Positions 39,785 to 48,584 of a stretch of DNA of 64,000 nt are shown here, piece by piece (the stretch's first letter is position 1; every line of letters starts with the position of its first letter). The position numbers were made by a program, and so were the translations under genes. Under the pieces are notes generated by a model, which worked only from the letters and a program-made list of their open reading frames with translations, ran no database searches and was not told the DNA's origin. The stretch comes from Cohnella faecalis (GTDB lineage: Bacteria; Bacillota; Bacilli; Paenibacillales; Paenibacillaceae), in assembly GCF_003570905.1 (NCBI RefSeq), contig NZ_QXJM01000029.1:186001-250000 (forward strand). Direction: 5' to 3'.

Positions 39785-41149
39785 ATGCCGCTCTGGTTGG
39801 AGATCACTAGGCTTGTTTTTTTAGTTTCTATTCCCCAAACGTTTGCCTTACTCACATTCTGCTTTTCTTTCCTGCATGTCCCGCCCAAAAACTTACAACG
39901 CAGATTGCTCCTATATACAGTGGTCCACTCCGTTTATGTCGATATTCTCTACTATATCGTCCCAGTCCCGGTACATATGTTGAATTCCATATGCGCGAGT
40001 ATTATCTTGTGCTTTATCATGTTTCGGGATCTGAAGGCAAAACAAATATTTTCACTGCTGCTATTCTCATTTATACTCGGCTCCATCATGGACTTAATCT
40101 TAGGGATTTTATCGTTTTACGCACTTAACATTCCCGATCAAAAGACCATGATGTCGACTTCCTTCTACCAAATGTTAATCGCCCTTTATCCTGAATTGCT
40201 AATATTATGGCTATGGTCATGGATGATTCGTAAAAAAGACTCCTTGTCGTTTAAACGATTGTTCGCCGCCGTCATGAATAGTGAACGTGCCGATTTGACT
40301 AAGCTTATTACAATGAACGGGGTGCAATCCGTCGCAATCGGCACCGTTTTATTCTTACTGTCTATCGGAAACGAGAACAAATATGGATACATAACCATTA
40401 TTTCTATCTTTGTAATGATAATCAGTTTGCTTGCATTAGCGTTTACGATCTTTCTCGTCGTACGCACGCAAGAACGGGCCGTCCGTATGACTCAAGATAT
40501 TTATTTGGGAGATATCGACCAAATGTTCGCCTCCATAAGAGGCCAGCGCCATGATTTCCTCAACCACGTTCAGGTTATTCATACGATGGCTCAAATGAGA
40601 AAGATCGATCAATTGCAGCAATACTTGGGCGAGCTTGTAAAGGAATCTCAAGGCATCAGCGAAATTGTCAATCATTCATCGCCCGTTCTAGCTGCTTTCA
40701 TTAAAGCGAAAATTACGGTAGCCATCAGTAAAAGCATCGCCTTCACTTATGAACTGCCAAATAGATGGGACAGTAGCGACACCTCGGTCAAGACGATCGA
40801 CATCGTCAAAATTCTCGGAAATCTGGTCGACAATGCTTTCGATGAGGTCGCTTCCCTCCCGCAGATTGAAAGGATCGTGCACGTTATCGTACGTCATGAA
40901 GAAGACGGCTTAACACTTGAAATAAGAAATAAAGGACGCGTATTGAACGACAGCGAGCTGGCGCGTATTTTCTTGCCCGGATATACGACCAAGAGAGCCG
41001 GCCATTCCGGATTGGGCTTGGCTATCGTTCTAGAGAGGGTCGGCTCGTACAACGGAAAGCTGGATGTCCGTTCGAACGAGAAGGAGGGCACCGTGTTCCG
41101 CATCGTATTGCCGCAGCAAGAAGCGCTTGCCGTTAAGTCATACGGGTGA
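39785..41149 (+). CDS. AgrC-like sensor histidine kinase
   Basis: 454 aa. Six or so membrane helices fill the first 230 residues. The cytosolic part carries the H-box RGQRHDFLNHVQVI (His256), the N-box NLVDNAFDE (about 350) and the glycine-rich SGLGLAIV (about 405). This is the SPOB/GHKL-type kinase of AgrC and DcuS-like receptors. It should sense the peptide made by the divergent agrBD. No receiver-domain response regulator is nearby; the local LytTR protein has no receiver. GAAAGAGG precedes the ATG. Confidence 0.88.
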   Translation: MPLWLEITRLVFLVSIPQTFALLTFCFSFLHVPPKNLQRRLLLYTVVHSVYVDILYYIVPVPVHMLNSICASIILCFIMFRDLKAKQIFSLLLFSFILGSIMDLILGILSFYALNIPDQKTMMSTSFYQMLIALYPELLILWLWSWMIRKKDSLSFKRLFAAVMNSERADLTKLITMNGVQSVAIGTVLFLLSIGNENKYGYITIISIFVMIISLLALAFTIFLVVRTQERAVRMTQDIYLGDIDQMFASIRGQRHDFLNHVQVIHTMAQMRKIDQLQQYLGELVKESQGISEIVNHSSPVLAAFIKAKITVAISKSIAFTYELPNRWDSSDTSVKTIDIVKILGNLVDNAFDEVASLPQIERIVHVIVRHEEDGLTLEIRNKGRVLNDSELARIFLPGYTTKRAGHSGLGLAIVLERVGSYNGKLDVRSNEKEGTVFRIVLPQQEALAVKSYG

Positions 41150-41195
41150 TAGATAAGCTGTTCCTTAGCAGTCCAAAGTCGAAAACAGACAACAC

Positions 41196-41234
41196 AAAAA
41201 CGAACCTGCCCTCGCTAAGGCGAAGGCAGGTTCG
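41196..41234 (-). terminator. Terminator of the Fur/LysR-linked operon
   Basis: CGAACCTGCC (41201-41210) and GGCAGGTTCG (41225-41234) form a 10-bp stem, followed on the minus strand by five T. It lies just after the last operon gene. Confidence 0.8.
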
Positions 41235-41261
41235 GCCGTATTACTCCAACTTCCCATGTCA

Positions 41262-42227
41262 TCAGCTCTCCGTATCCAACTGTAGGGCACCAGCAATCTG
41301 GCGCAGCCGGATGCTCGCCGCCTCTTCTACTCCCGGAAGCGCTCGGAGCCGATCAAACGGAACATGAAAACCGTTCAGTTCTTCAATGAGCGTGTCCGGC
41401 ATATGAAAGCCGTTAAAGAAGCCAGCTTCAAACGCAGCGCAGCGCAGCCGTATCGTTCCCAACCGGCAGCACCTGCCCGAGCAATATGACATGAATATCA
41501 GGCTTTTCAAATAAGGCATATACATGATCGGAACGAAAGAAATACGTCAGACCGCTCCGTTCGTTCAACCATGCTTCATTCAGCAAGTGGAGCGTCGGCG
41601 AATTCCCTGCTGGCCCCATTCGTCCGCACCTTCGGCAACCGTTATTCGGTCCCGGTCCAGCAGCCCAATAAGCTCCTCCTCGACTTCCGCCGTCCAGTCG
41701 ATGTCGAGGTAATTAGCCAATTGTTCAACGTGAACATCGGCATTGGACGCCAGAAATTGATTTCGCGCCTCAAGGCCTTGCTCGATTTTTTCCAGCAGCA
41801 AATTGTAGCTCCTCAGCTTTCGCTCCTCGCCGGACAACGCCGCATTTTCTCGATACAGCTCATCGAGCTGCTGCACGTATTGCCGGAAATAACGCTCCAG
41901 CACCCAGTAGTCGGCCATAAGCTCAGTCGGGCCGCCGGACTGCTGCAGCAATCCGATCCTGAAGTCGACTCCCATGCTGTCCAGCAGCAGCAATTGCTCA
42001 GCCGCTGCCGCACGATTTTCTGCGAAACGGGCCGTCTGTTCCGCCAATCGGGGCTTCATGCTTTCAATTTGCGCCTTGGTAGCGTCGATTTCCTGTCTGA
42101 GCTGCTCTGTCGAATCCACATCGACAATCGAGAGCAAATAATTGGAGAAAGCGCCGGTCAAATGGGCGTAAACGCCGGCTCCGCCGAAGGCTAGCAGCAG
42201 CATTGTCAACAGCAGCACTCTACGCAT
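41262..42227 (-). pseudogene. Coiled-coil exported/anchored protein, partner of the FtsEX-like pair (two frameshifts)
   Basis: ATG 42227 overlaps the ftsX-like stop by 8 nt. An N-terminal membrane segment (VLLLTMLLLAFGGAGVYAHL) is followed by a long helical region rich in Glu/Gln/Leu (about 40-160), then a globular C-terminus. The frame breaks at CCC 41605-41607 (one extra base restores it) and at three CGCAG copies, 41433-41447 (a fourth copy restores it). The restored protein is about 323 aa: TLHLLNEAWLNERSGLTYFF, then FEAGFFNGFHMPDTLIEELN. A coiled-coil partner beside FtsEX recalls PcsB and CwlO, but no hydrolase motif is seen. Gene decay, phase variation and sequence error are all possible. 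Confidence 0.6.
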
Positions 42228-43092
42228 TGGAGATTAGCTTCCTTGTCGACAAGTAGGCAGCCGTCAAACCGATCAACGTCCCGCCCAAGGTCATTGCCGC
42301 CAGAATCGCACACAGCTCCGGCGTAGTTAAGCCGATGACTCCGCTCAGACGCCGATCCAGCGGAATCAGTACCCGCACATGTGCCGTATAGACAGCCAGC
42401 GCTGCAAGCAAGCTGCCAGCCAGCGCTACGACGCTTCCTTCGAACAGGAATTGCCCTCTCACAAGCAGAGGGCGGGCTCCGAGCAGCAGCTTGACGCGGA
42501 TTTCCCGTTTACGCTGCTGCAACGACAGGTGAATCGACAGCAGCACATTGATAAAGGCGATGGCCGCAAAAAACACAAACAGCGCAAAGCCGTATTTGGC
42601 AAGCGCATCAGCGCCCTTATACAAGGCGGCTGCGTACTTCTGCGGATAAATGACGGTCGCAATTCCGTCAAGCGTTTGCAATTCTCCGGCGACCAGAGCT
42701 GTCTTCGAAGGATCTGTCAGCTCCAGCGTCACTGCGTCCGGAATGTCGCTGCCCTGAAGCGATTCTAGCAAATGGCGCTTATCCTGAAAAAACAGCCCGA
42801 ATCGTTCCAGCAGCTGCTCCTTGGTTTCAACGGATGCAGACTTGACATAAGGCTGGCGCACCAGTATATCCGACAACTCTCTGGCATCCCTTGAAGGCTC
42901 TACATAAAGCTTGATCGTAATTTGCGATTCCAGGTAGTTCATCAGCGCCCCGGTGCCGGAACGGACAATGAGCAACGTACCGAAGATTGCCGTTGCGGCG
43001 AACACAAGCGCGCAAGCCGCAGCAGCCGCGCCGGCGTTTCGCCGCAAGCCTGCACAGGCGTCCCGAATATAGTAAGAAATCGGACTTCTCAT
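42220..43092 (-). CDS. FtsX-like ABC transporter permease
   Basis: 290 aa with the FtsX layout: a cytosolic start (SYYIRDACAGLRRN), helix 1, a large extracellular domain (about 50-165, VETKEQLLERF), then three helices near the C-terminus. FtsX does not transport; with FtsE it activates cell-wall hydrolases from the membrane. Normal ftsEX lies with cell division genes, so a paralogue in a transport operon is unusual. The start overlaps the ftsE-like stop (ATGA). Confidence 0.85.
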   Translation of the reverse strand: MRSPISYYIRDACAGLRRNAGAAAAACALVFAATAIFGTLLIVRSGTGALMNYLESQITIKLYVEPSRDARELSDILVRQPYVKSASVETKEQLLERFGLFFQDKRHLLESLQGSDIPDAVTLELTDPSKTALVAGELQTLDGIATVIYPQKYAAALYKGADALAKYGFALFVFFAAIAFINVLLSIHLSLQQRKREIRVKLLLGARPLLVRGQFLFEGSVVALAGSLLAALAVYTAHVRVLIPLDRRLSGVIGLTTPELCAILAAMTLGGTLIGLTAAYLSTRKLISNA

Positions 43093-43736
43093 CGTTCAAC
43101 TATCCTTCCGTTTTCCATGCTAATCAGACGGGCTTCCGGCATGGACGCGAGCAGGTCGGCATGGGTGACCAGCAGCATGGCCATTCCCGTCTCGTCCTGC
43201 AGCGTCTTTAACAGCGACAGCATATCCGCGGCCGTCTCTCCGTCCAAATTGCCGGTGGGCTCGTCGGCCAGCAATATTTTCGGACGGTTGAGCAGCGCTC
43301 TCGCAATGGCAACCCGCTGCTGCTCCCCGCCGGAAAGCTCGTGCGGATAACTGTTTTCCTGTCCCGTCAAGCCGACCCGATCCAGCAGCGCTTCCGCCCG
43401 CGAGGCGATCTCCTTGGCCGGCATTCCCGTCACTTCGCCGGCCAAAGCTACATTTTCCAGCGCCGTCTTCCGCTCCAGCAGCTCGAACGACTGAAATATG
43501 ACGCCCAGCTTGCGACGGATTACATGTTTGGGCATAGTCTTGATGCATGTGCCGTCCAGCAAAATGCTCCCGTAAAAATGGGGGATTTCCCGGTAAAGCA
43601 GCTTCAGCAAGGTGCTCTTGCCCGACCCCGAGCGTCCTTGCAAAATAACGAGTTCGCCTTCTCCCAGCCGAAAACATAAATTACGGAGCACGATGCGCTC
43701 TCCGTAATTTAGGTTCAACCCGTCGATGGCTATCAT
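43089..43736 (-). CDS. FtsE-like ABC transporter ATPase
   Basis: 215 aa. Walker A is QGRSGSGKST (about 33-42), the Q-loop is GVIFQSFELL, the signature is LSGGEQQR, Walker B is ILLADEPTGNLD, and the H-loop is LVTHAD. Length and sequence fit the FtsE/MacB-type subfamily. It would power the FtsX-like subunit encoded next. The start overlaps the B2 stop (ATGA), continuing the chain of coupled genes. Confidence 0.88.
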   Translation of the reverse strand: MIAIDGLNLNYGERIVLRNLCFRLGEGELVILQGRSGSGKSTLLKLLYREIPHFYGSILLDGTCIKTMPKHVIRRKLGVIFQSFELLERKTALENVALAGEVTGMPAKEIASRAEALLDRVGLTGQENSYPHELSGGEQQRVAIARALLNRPKILLADEPTGNLDGETAADMLSLLKTLQDETGMAMLLVTHADLLASMPEARLISMENGRIVER

Positions 43737-44338
43737 CGAATGTTACCCTCTGCCAACCAAGGGAGAAAACCGTCCAGAAACTTTTCGGCCGCCGGCATGA
43801 AATAAGAACCGAAATGAAAGTCCGGATCAAGCGTCGTTATAATCCAGCTGCCCTTGCCTTCGCGGCAAGTAAACAGCACCGCTCCGCCGTCTTCCGTGGC
43901 AATGACGACCTCGTCGTTCGCCTTGGGCCAAAATACGCCGTGGTAGTGCCAGGTTGCATCTCCCATGGAGATGTAGCGGAACAAGTCGTGCTCCGGCTTG
44001 AGCTGTACGAGACCGCTGCTCGCGTCCTTGTCCAGCCACCACCAGAAATTGGTCGGCCGGAATTCCCATTTCAATTGCGTCAACCAGCCATCCGGCAACG
44101 GCGTCATCGCGACAACCGTGCCCCCCTCTTCGACATAAGCTTTGAGCTTGTCCCTCGCTTGATCCATCAGCCCGCGATGCAGACGGGAGGTGACGAGCAC
44201 GACGTCAAAGGAAGACAGCGGCGTATCGGCCAATTCCGGCAAATAAACGATATCCTGTAAATATTGACGATACTTCGGCTCATTCAGCGTGCGATAGTGC
44301 TGAGAGGAGCCGCCGTACAATGCAGCTATTTTTCTCAT
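43733..44338 (-). CDS. GATase-like protein B2 (paralogue of the gene at 50305)
   Basis: 201 aa. Alternating strands and helices fit a class I glutamine-amidotransferase-like (Rossmann-type) fold: FDVVLVTSRLHRGLM, then KLKAYVEEGGTVVAM. It shares with B1 the motifs DGWL, W.F.P.NF.WW, HDLFRYISMGDATWHYHGVF and TTLDPDFHFGSYF. No nucleophile Cys in a GxCxG elbow is seen, so it is probably not a true amidotransferase. The start overlaps the A2 stop (ATGA), exactly as B1 overlaps A1. Function unknown. Confidence 0.6.
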   Translation of the reverse strand: MRKIAALYGGSSQHYRTLNEPKYRQYLQDIVYLPELADTPLSSFDVVLVTSRLHRGLMDQARDKLKAYVEEGGTVVAMTPLPDGWLTQLKWEFRPTNFWWWLDKDASSGLVQLKPEHDLFRYISMGDATWHYHGVFWPKANDEVVIATEDGGAVLFTCREGKGSWIITTLDPDFHFGSYFMPAAEKFLDGFLPWLAEGNIR

Positions 44339-44979
44339 ACGCGTTCCCGTCCCTCCTGCAGTCGACGATATTCTTCCTGTACCCATTGCATGAGCTGCGG
44401 TCCGATCCGACCGGAAGAGTTGGCCTCGGACCAGTAGCCGAACAAATTATTGCCGGCATGGACGACAATCGTCCCACTCGTGCTTTGCCGGTCAATGTAC
44501 GTGATCGGTTCTCCGCCCGGCAGCGTCAGCAGCGGCGTCGCGCTGGGAGGCAGCGGATGGTGCCCTCTCGCAAAGAAACCGGCCACCCCTTTGTTGTACG
44601 TCATATCCTCCGATCGAACCCCTTGGAAAATCGGATGCGCGGGATCGGGATTGCCAACTGCATAATCCCGGTGGTCGACAATAGCCCGCGGCACAAAGCT
44701 CCGGCCTCCCGGCAGCCACGGACGGAACAAGTTGCCGCAGAATACGACGATTTTGCCGAGGTTTAGAAAAGATTCAATAATTGCTTTCTCCTTGTACAGG
44801 TGCTCCTGATCGGCAATGCCATCAATCGCAAGGCAAATGTAGGGCGAAAGATCGCACTGGGCAAGCTCGTATTGATCCCCCAAATCGATTCCTTCCACGT
44901 TCGGAGGCGATCCCATCTGCTCGCCGGTAAAGTAAGTTTCCACCCGAAGCAGCAAAATACGTTGTTGGCTATTATTCAT
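44335..44979 (-). CDS. GATase-like protein A2 (paralogue of the gene at 50922)
   Basis: 214 aa. It shares with A1 the segments EHLYKEKAIIESFLNLGKIV, FRPWLPGG, HPIFQGV..ED, YNKGVAGFFARGH and GPQLMQWV. The layout fits an amidotransferase-like fold (IIESFLNLGKIVVFCGN), with a Cys in the elbow region that is not in a GxCxG context. AAGGAG precedes the ATG 8 nt upstream. It lies between the importer ATPase and B2. Function unknown. Confidence 0.6.
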   Translation of the reverse strand: MNNSQQRILLLRVETYFTGEQMGSPPNVEGIDLGDQYELAQCDLSPYICLAIDGIADQEHLYKEKAIIESFLNLGKIVVFCGNLFRPWLPGGRSFVPRAIVDHRDYAVGNPDPAHPIFQGVRSEDMTYNKGVAGFFARGHHPLPPSATPLLTLPGGEPITYIDRQSTSGTIVVHAGNNLFGYWSEANSSGRIGPQLMQWVQEEYRRLQEGRERV

Positions 44980-44995
44980 CGTAAAAACTCCTTTT

Positions 44996-45826
44996 TCAAA
45001 AACGATCCAGCTCTTTCAAGGCTCCGATCAAGCTCTGCGTGTACGGATGCTGCGGGCGGGCGATGAGATCCCGGACCGGACCGGCCTCGACGATTTCTCC
45101 GCAATTCAGCACAAGCAGACGATCGCAGAAGCCCGCGGTAAGAGCGATATCGTGCGTAATAAACAAGTAGGAGACCGAATGCTTGACGCTCAGCCGCTTC
45201 ATTACTTGAAGCAGCTCGAGCCGCAGCGACGTATCAAGCATGGACGTCGGCTCGTCGGCGACGATGAGCCGGGGACGACAGATGAAAGCGCGCGCCAGGC
45301 CGACGCGCTGGCGTTCTCCGCCGGACAGCTCGTGAGGATAACGCGACATGTACCGTTCAGCCGTCAGCGAAACCTCTTCAAGCGCTTCCCTGACAAGCTC
45401 CCGGCGCTGCTCCGCATCTTCTGTCTTCCGTCCGCGAATGACTAGCGGCTCGGCGACAAGCTGCTGAACCGTCATTCGCGGGGAGAGCGATTCGTACGGA
45501 TCCTGAAACACAGTCTGAATGTCCTGCGCCGCATGTCTGCGCTCGCGGGCATTCATCCTCAGCAGATCCTTTCCCTCGAACAGCAGCCTGCCGCCATCCG
45601 GCTTCTCCAGTCCGGCGACGATTCGTCCAATCGTGCTTTTCCCTGCGCCGCTGCCGCCGACAAGCCCGACGGTTTCGTTGCGTCCGACTGCAAAATCAAT
45701 GCCGTTCAGAACATTGGATGCGCCTTGGCCGGGCAGCCTGTACGATTTGCGCAGCCGCTCCGCCAGCAGCACGGCTTCATCGCCCTGATTTTCTCGTGCG
45801 GACGGGCCAGTCTTCACAATCGCCAA
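44996..45826 (-). CDS. Oligopeptide/dipeptide-type ABC transporter ATPase (DppF/OppF-like)
   Basis: 276 aa. Walker A is VGGSGAGKST, the Q-loop is VFQDPYESLSPRMTV, the signature is LSGGERQRVGLARAF, Walker B is LIVADEPTSMLD, and the H-loop is FITHD. The C-terminal PQHPYTQSLIGALK segment is typical of OppF/DppF. It pairs with the ATPase fused to the permease in the next gene upstream, completing the heterodimeric motor. Confidence 0.88.
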   Translation of the reverse strand: MAIVKTGPSARENQGDEAVLLAERLRKSYRLPGQGASNVLNGIDFAVGRNETVGLVGGSGAGKSTIGRIVAGLEKPDGGRLLFEGKDLLRMNARERRHAAQDIQTVFQDPYESLSPRMTVQQLVAEPLVIRGRKTEDAEQRRELVREALEEVSLTAERYMSRYPHELSGGERQRVGLARAFICRPRLIVADEPTSMLDTSLRLELLQVMKRLSVKHSVSYLFITHDIALTAGFCDRLLVLNCGEIVEAGPVRDLIARPQHPYTQSLIGALKELDRF

Positions 45827-45841
45827 TGTCCGTTCCTCCTT

Positions 45842-47542
45842 TCATTCCTCTGCCGCCTTTGTCGCCGAAATCCGGGGAATCGCCTCCATCAACCTGCGCG
45901 TATACGGATGGGAGGGGGAACGCGCCAGCGTCGCCGCTTCTCCTTCATCGACAATTTTTCCGTTCTCCAGCATTACGATCTTATCCGCAAGCCGAAGGAC
46001 AACGGGCAAATCGTGCGAGATCAGAATCATCGATATGCCCAGCCTTCCTTGCAGTTGCTCCAGCAGCTTAATAATTTCAATCTGCACCTTCACATCCAGC
46101 CCCGTGGTAGGCTCATCGGCGATAACCAAGGCAGGCTCGTTAATAAGCGCCATGGCGATGACGACTCGCTGACGCATGCCCCCGCTCAGCTCATGGGGGT
46201 AGGCGGAGCTCCAATCGGAGGATAATCCGACCTGTTCGAGCGCCTGTTCGACCAAACGCCGCAATTCCGCTTTGCCGATGCTGCGATGAGCGCGAACAGC
46301 TTCGGCAAGCTGCGCGCCCACCGTCAGCACCGGATTGAGCGCATTCATCGCAGCTTGCGGTATTAACGCCATCCGGCGGCCTCTCAATTGACGCAAAGCT
46401 TCCGGCGGCAAGCCGTTCAATTCCTCGCCCTGCAAACGAATGAAGCCGCCGCTCACCTCTGCCGGCTGCTTCAGCATCCCCATGATGGAAGAAGCAATCG
46501 TAGACTTGCCGCTCCCGGATTCGCCGACAATACCGACAATTTCCCCTTTGCACACTGTAAAATCAACGTGATTGAGCGCCAAGACCGCTTCGCCGGTCCT
46601 ATTGTATGTCACTGTCAGACCTTCCACTTCAAGCACCGGACCCGCTTCGCCGGATTTCGGCTTCAATGCATTGCCCGCAAGAGCAGTCGCCCAATTCGCC
46701 CAACGGGCATGGGAGGACGCGCCGCGCAGCCGCGGACTCACTCGCTCCTCAAGATAATATCCGAGCAAGGAAAAAGAGAGCACGGTCAAAATAATGCACA
46801 CTCCCGGAGGAATAACCCACCAAATCCAAGAATCCGTCAAAAAAGCGTTGCGGACGTTGGCGTAATAAAGAATGCTGCCCCAGCTTTTGGCCAACGGATC
46901 GCCCAAGCCGAGAAAGCTTAAGGACGATTCAAGAATGATAGACATATTGACCGCGCGAACAAATTGAGGAATAAGCAGCGGCAATATGCCGGGCAGAAGA
47001 TGCTTTCTTAGCAAGTAGACATGGCTTGCTCCCATAGATTTGGCTGCAAGAACAGGGCCTCTGCCTCGCAGCGCCATAATTTGCGAGCGAAGCTCGCGAG
47101 CTTTGCCCGCCCACATAATCAGCGTAATGACCCCTATTTGCGTATGGAGACTAGGTCCCATATACACACCGATGACGATCATGAGCGGTAAGTAAGGCAG
47201 CGTCATGCTGACGTCCACGATTCGCATGAACACCGTATCCGTCCAGCCGCCCGAATAGCCCGCGATCAAACCGATAAGCGCTCCGATTGCCGTCGCCGCA
47301 AGCGCGGACACAATGCCGACCAGCAGCGATACGCGAGCCCCTTCCGCCAGCTCGGCCAACAGGTCCTGGCCCATGTCATTAGTTCCGAGCAGGTGAGACA
47401 GGCTCGGATGCTCGAACGGAGCACCGGTCTGCTCGTAGGCGTCATGGCTTATCAACAAAGGACCGGCAACAGCAAGAAGCAAGATCGTCGCCAGCAGCGC
47501 GAGCCCGGTCAACCCGATTTTACGGGATGCGGATATTTTCAT
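45842..47542 (-). CDS. Fused ABC permease (DppC-like) and ATPase (DppD-like)
   Basis: 566 aa. Residues 1-285 are a DppC-type permease (ISHDAYEQTGAPFEHPSLSH, six helices, EAA-like loop LRKHLLPGILPLLIPQ). A short linker follows, then an ATPase from about 300: Walker A GESGSGKST, signature LSGGMRQRVVIAMAL, Walker B LVIADEPTTGLD, and a C-terminal HPYTRRLMEAIP. DppC and DppD are normally separate, so this is a gene fusion. The start overlaps the dppB-like stop (ATGA). Confidence 0.88.
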   Translation of the reverse strand: MKISASRKIGLTGLALLATILLLAVAGPLLISHDAYEQTGAPFEHPSLSHLLGTNDMGQDLLAELAEGARVSLLVGIVSALAATAIGALIGLIAGYSGGWTDTVFMRIVDVSMTLPYLPLMIVIGVYMGPSLHTQIGVITLIMWAGKARELRSQIMALRGRGPVLAAKSMGASHVYLLRKHLLPGILPLLIPQFVRAVNMSIILESSLSFLGLGDPLAKSWGSILYYANVRNAFLTDSWIWWVIPPGVCIILTVLSFSLLGYYLEERVSPRLRGASSHARWANWATALAGNALKPKSGEAGPVLEVEGLTVTYNRTGEAVLALNHVDFTVCKGEIVGIVGESGSGKSTIASSIMGMLKQPAEVSGGFIRLQGEELNGLPPEALRQLRGRRMALIPQAAMNALNPVLTVGAQLAEAVRAHRSIGKAELRRLVEQALEQVGLSSDWSSAYPHELSGGMRQRVVIAMALINEPALVIADEPTTGLDVKVQIEIIKLLEQLQGRLGISMILISHDLPVVLRLADKIVMLENGKIVDEGEAATLARSPSHPYTRRLMEAIPRISATKAAEE

Positions 47543-48573
47543 CGTGCCGCCTCCAATGCCCGCCGCGTCCGGACCCGGGGATCTACAAGCGGATAGGTCA
47601 AATCCGCAAGCAGGTTCGCGATAATAACTCCGACGGTGATCATCAGAAACACGCCCTGCATCATCGGATAATCTCTTGCAATGACGCTTTCGTAAAGCAA
47701 TCGACCGATGCCCGGGTAGGAAAAGACGGTCTCGACGATAACCGCGCCTCCAAGCAATATGCCTAGACTCATCGTAAAGTGCGTATACACCGGCAGCAGC
47801 GCGTTGCGCAGCGCATGCCCGTAGAGCAGCCTGCGCGGCCGGACGCCTTTCGCCTCCGCCATCGTCATATAATCCTGTCCCAGCGTATCCAGCATCGAAA
47901 ATCTCGTCATTAGAAAATAAGTTCCGATCGACGAGAACGTAATTGTAATGACCGGAAGCACCATACGGCGCAGCACTTCAAGCCCGTAATCCAGCGTGTT
48001 GCCCGGATGGATGAGCGGCACGGCGCCGTAGGATGGCAGCCAGCCAAGCTGCACCGAGAATATGGCAATGAGCAGCATGCCCGCCCAGAAAACAGGCATC
48101 GCTTCCATCGTCAACATTAGGACGAGCAGCACAATATCTCTGCGCTTCGCCCGATGCCAGGCCGCATAGGCGCCGAACAAAATTCCGGCGAACGGACTGA
48201 GCAGCAGCGCCGGCCCGATAATGAGCAGAGACCACGGCAAGCTGTCCGCGAGCACTTCCGTTACGGGCTTGCCGAATTTGGTGGAGCTGCCAAGCTCCAG
48301 CGTGAACGCCCCGGCAAGGAAGTCCGCATACTGCGACAGTATCGAACGATCCAGCCCCAATTCGCTGTTCACCTGGTCTCTCTGCTCTTCACTGAGCGAA
48401 TTGACCTCCGTGCCGAACAAATAGCTGAGCGGATCGCCCGGAGCAAGCCGCGGCAAGCTGAAATTGATCGTCAGCGCAATGAACAGCACCAGCGCGTATT
48501 GACACGCCTTGCGGCCGATTCGGCTCCAGTAGACATATTTACTCTCCCTGCCGTTAACCGTCGATTGTGCCAT
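47539..48573 (-). CDS. ABC transporter permease (DppB/OppB/NikB-like)
   Basis: 344 aa. About six membrane helices with the family loop (GHALRNALLPVYTHF). The N-terminal PRLAPGDPLSYLFG and VETVFSYPGIGRLLYES are DppB signatures. It forms the import channel together with the fused permease. GAGGAA precedes the ATG; it lies 11 bp after the binding protein gene. Confidence 0.88.
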   Translation of the reverse strand: MAQSTVNGRESKYVYWSRIGRKACQYALVLFIALTINFSLPRLAPGDPLSYLFGTEVNSLSEEQRDQVNSELGLDRSILSQYADFLAGAFTLELGSSTKFGKPVTEVLADSLPWSLLIIGPALLLSPFAGILFGAYAAWHRAKRRDIVLLVLMLTMEAMPVFWAGMLLIAIFSVQLGWLPSYGAVPLIHPGNTLDYGLEVLRRMVLPVITITFSSIGTYFLMTRFSMLDTLGQDYMTMAEAKGVRPRRLLYGHALRNALLPVYTHFTMSLGILLGGAVIVETVFSYPGIGRLLYESVIARDYPMMQGVFLMITVGVIIANLLADLTYPLVDPRVRTRRALEAAR

Positions 48574-48584
48574 TCAACGTTTCC

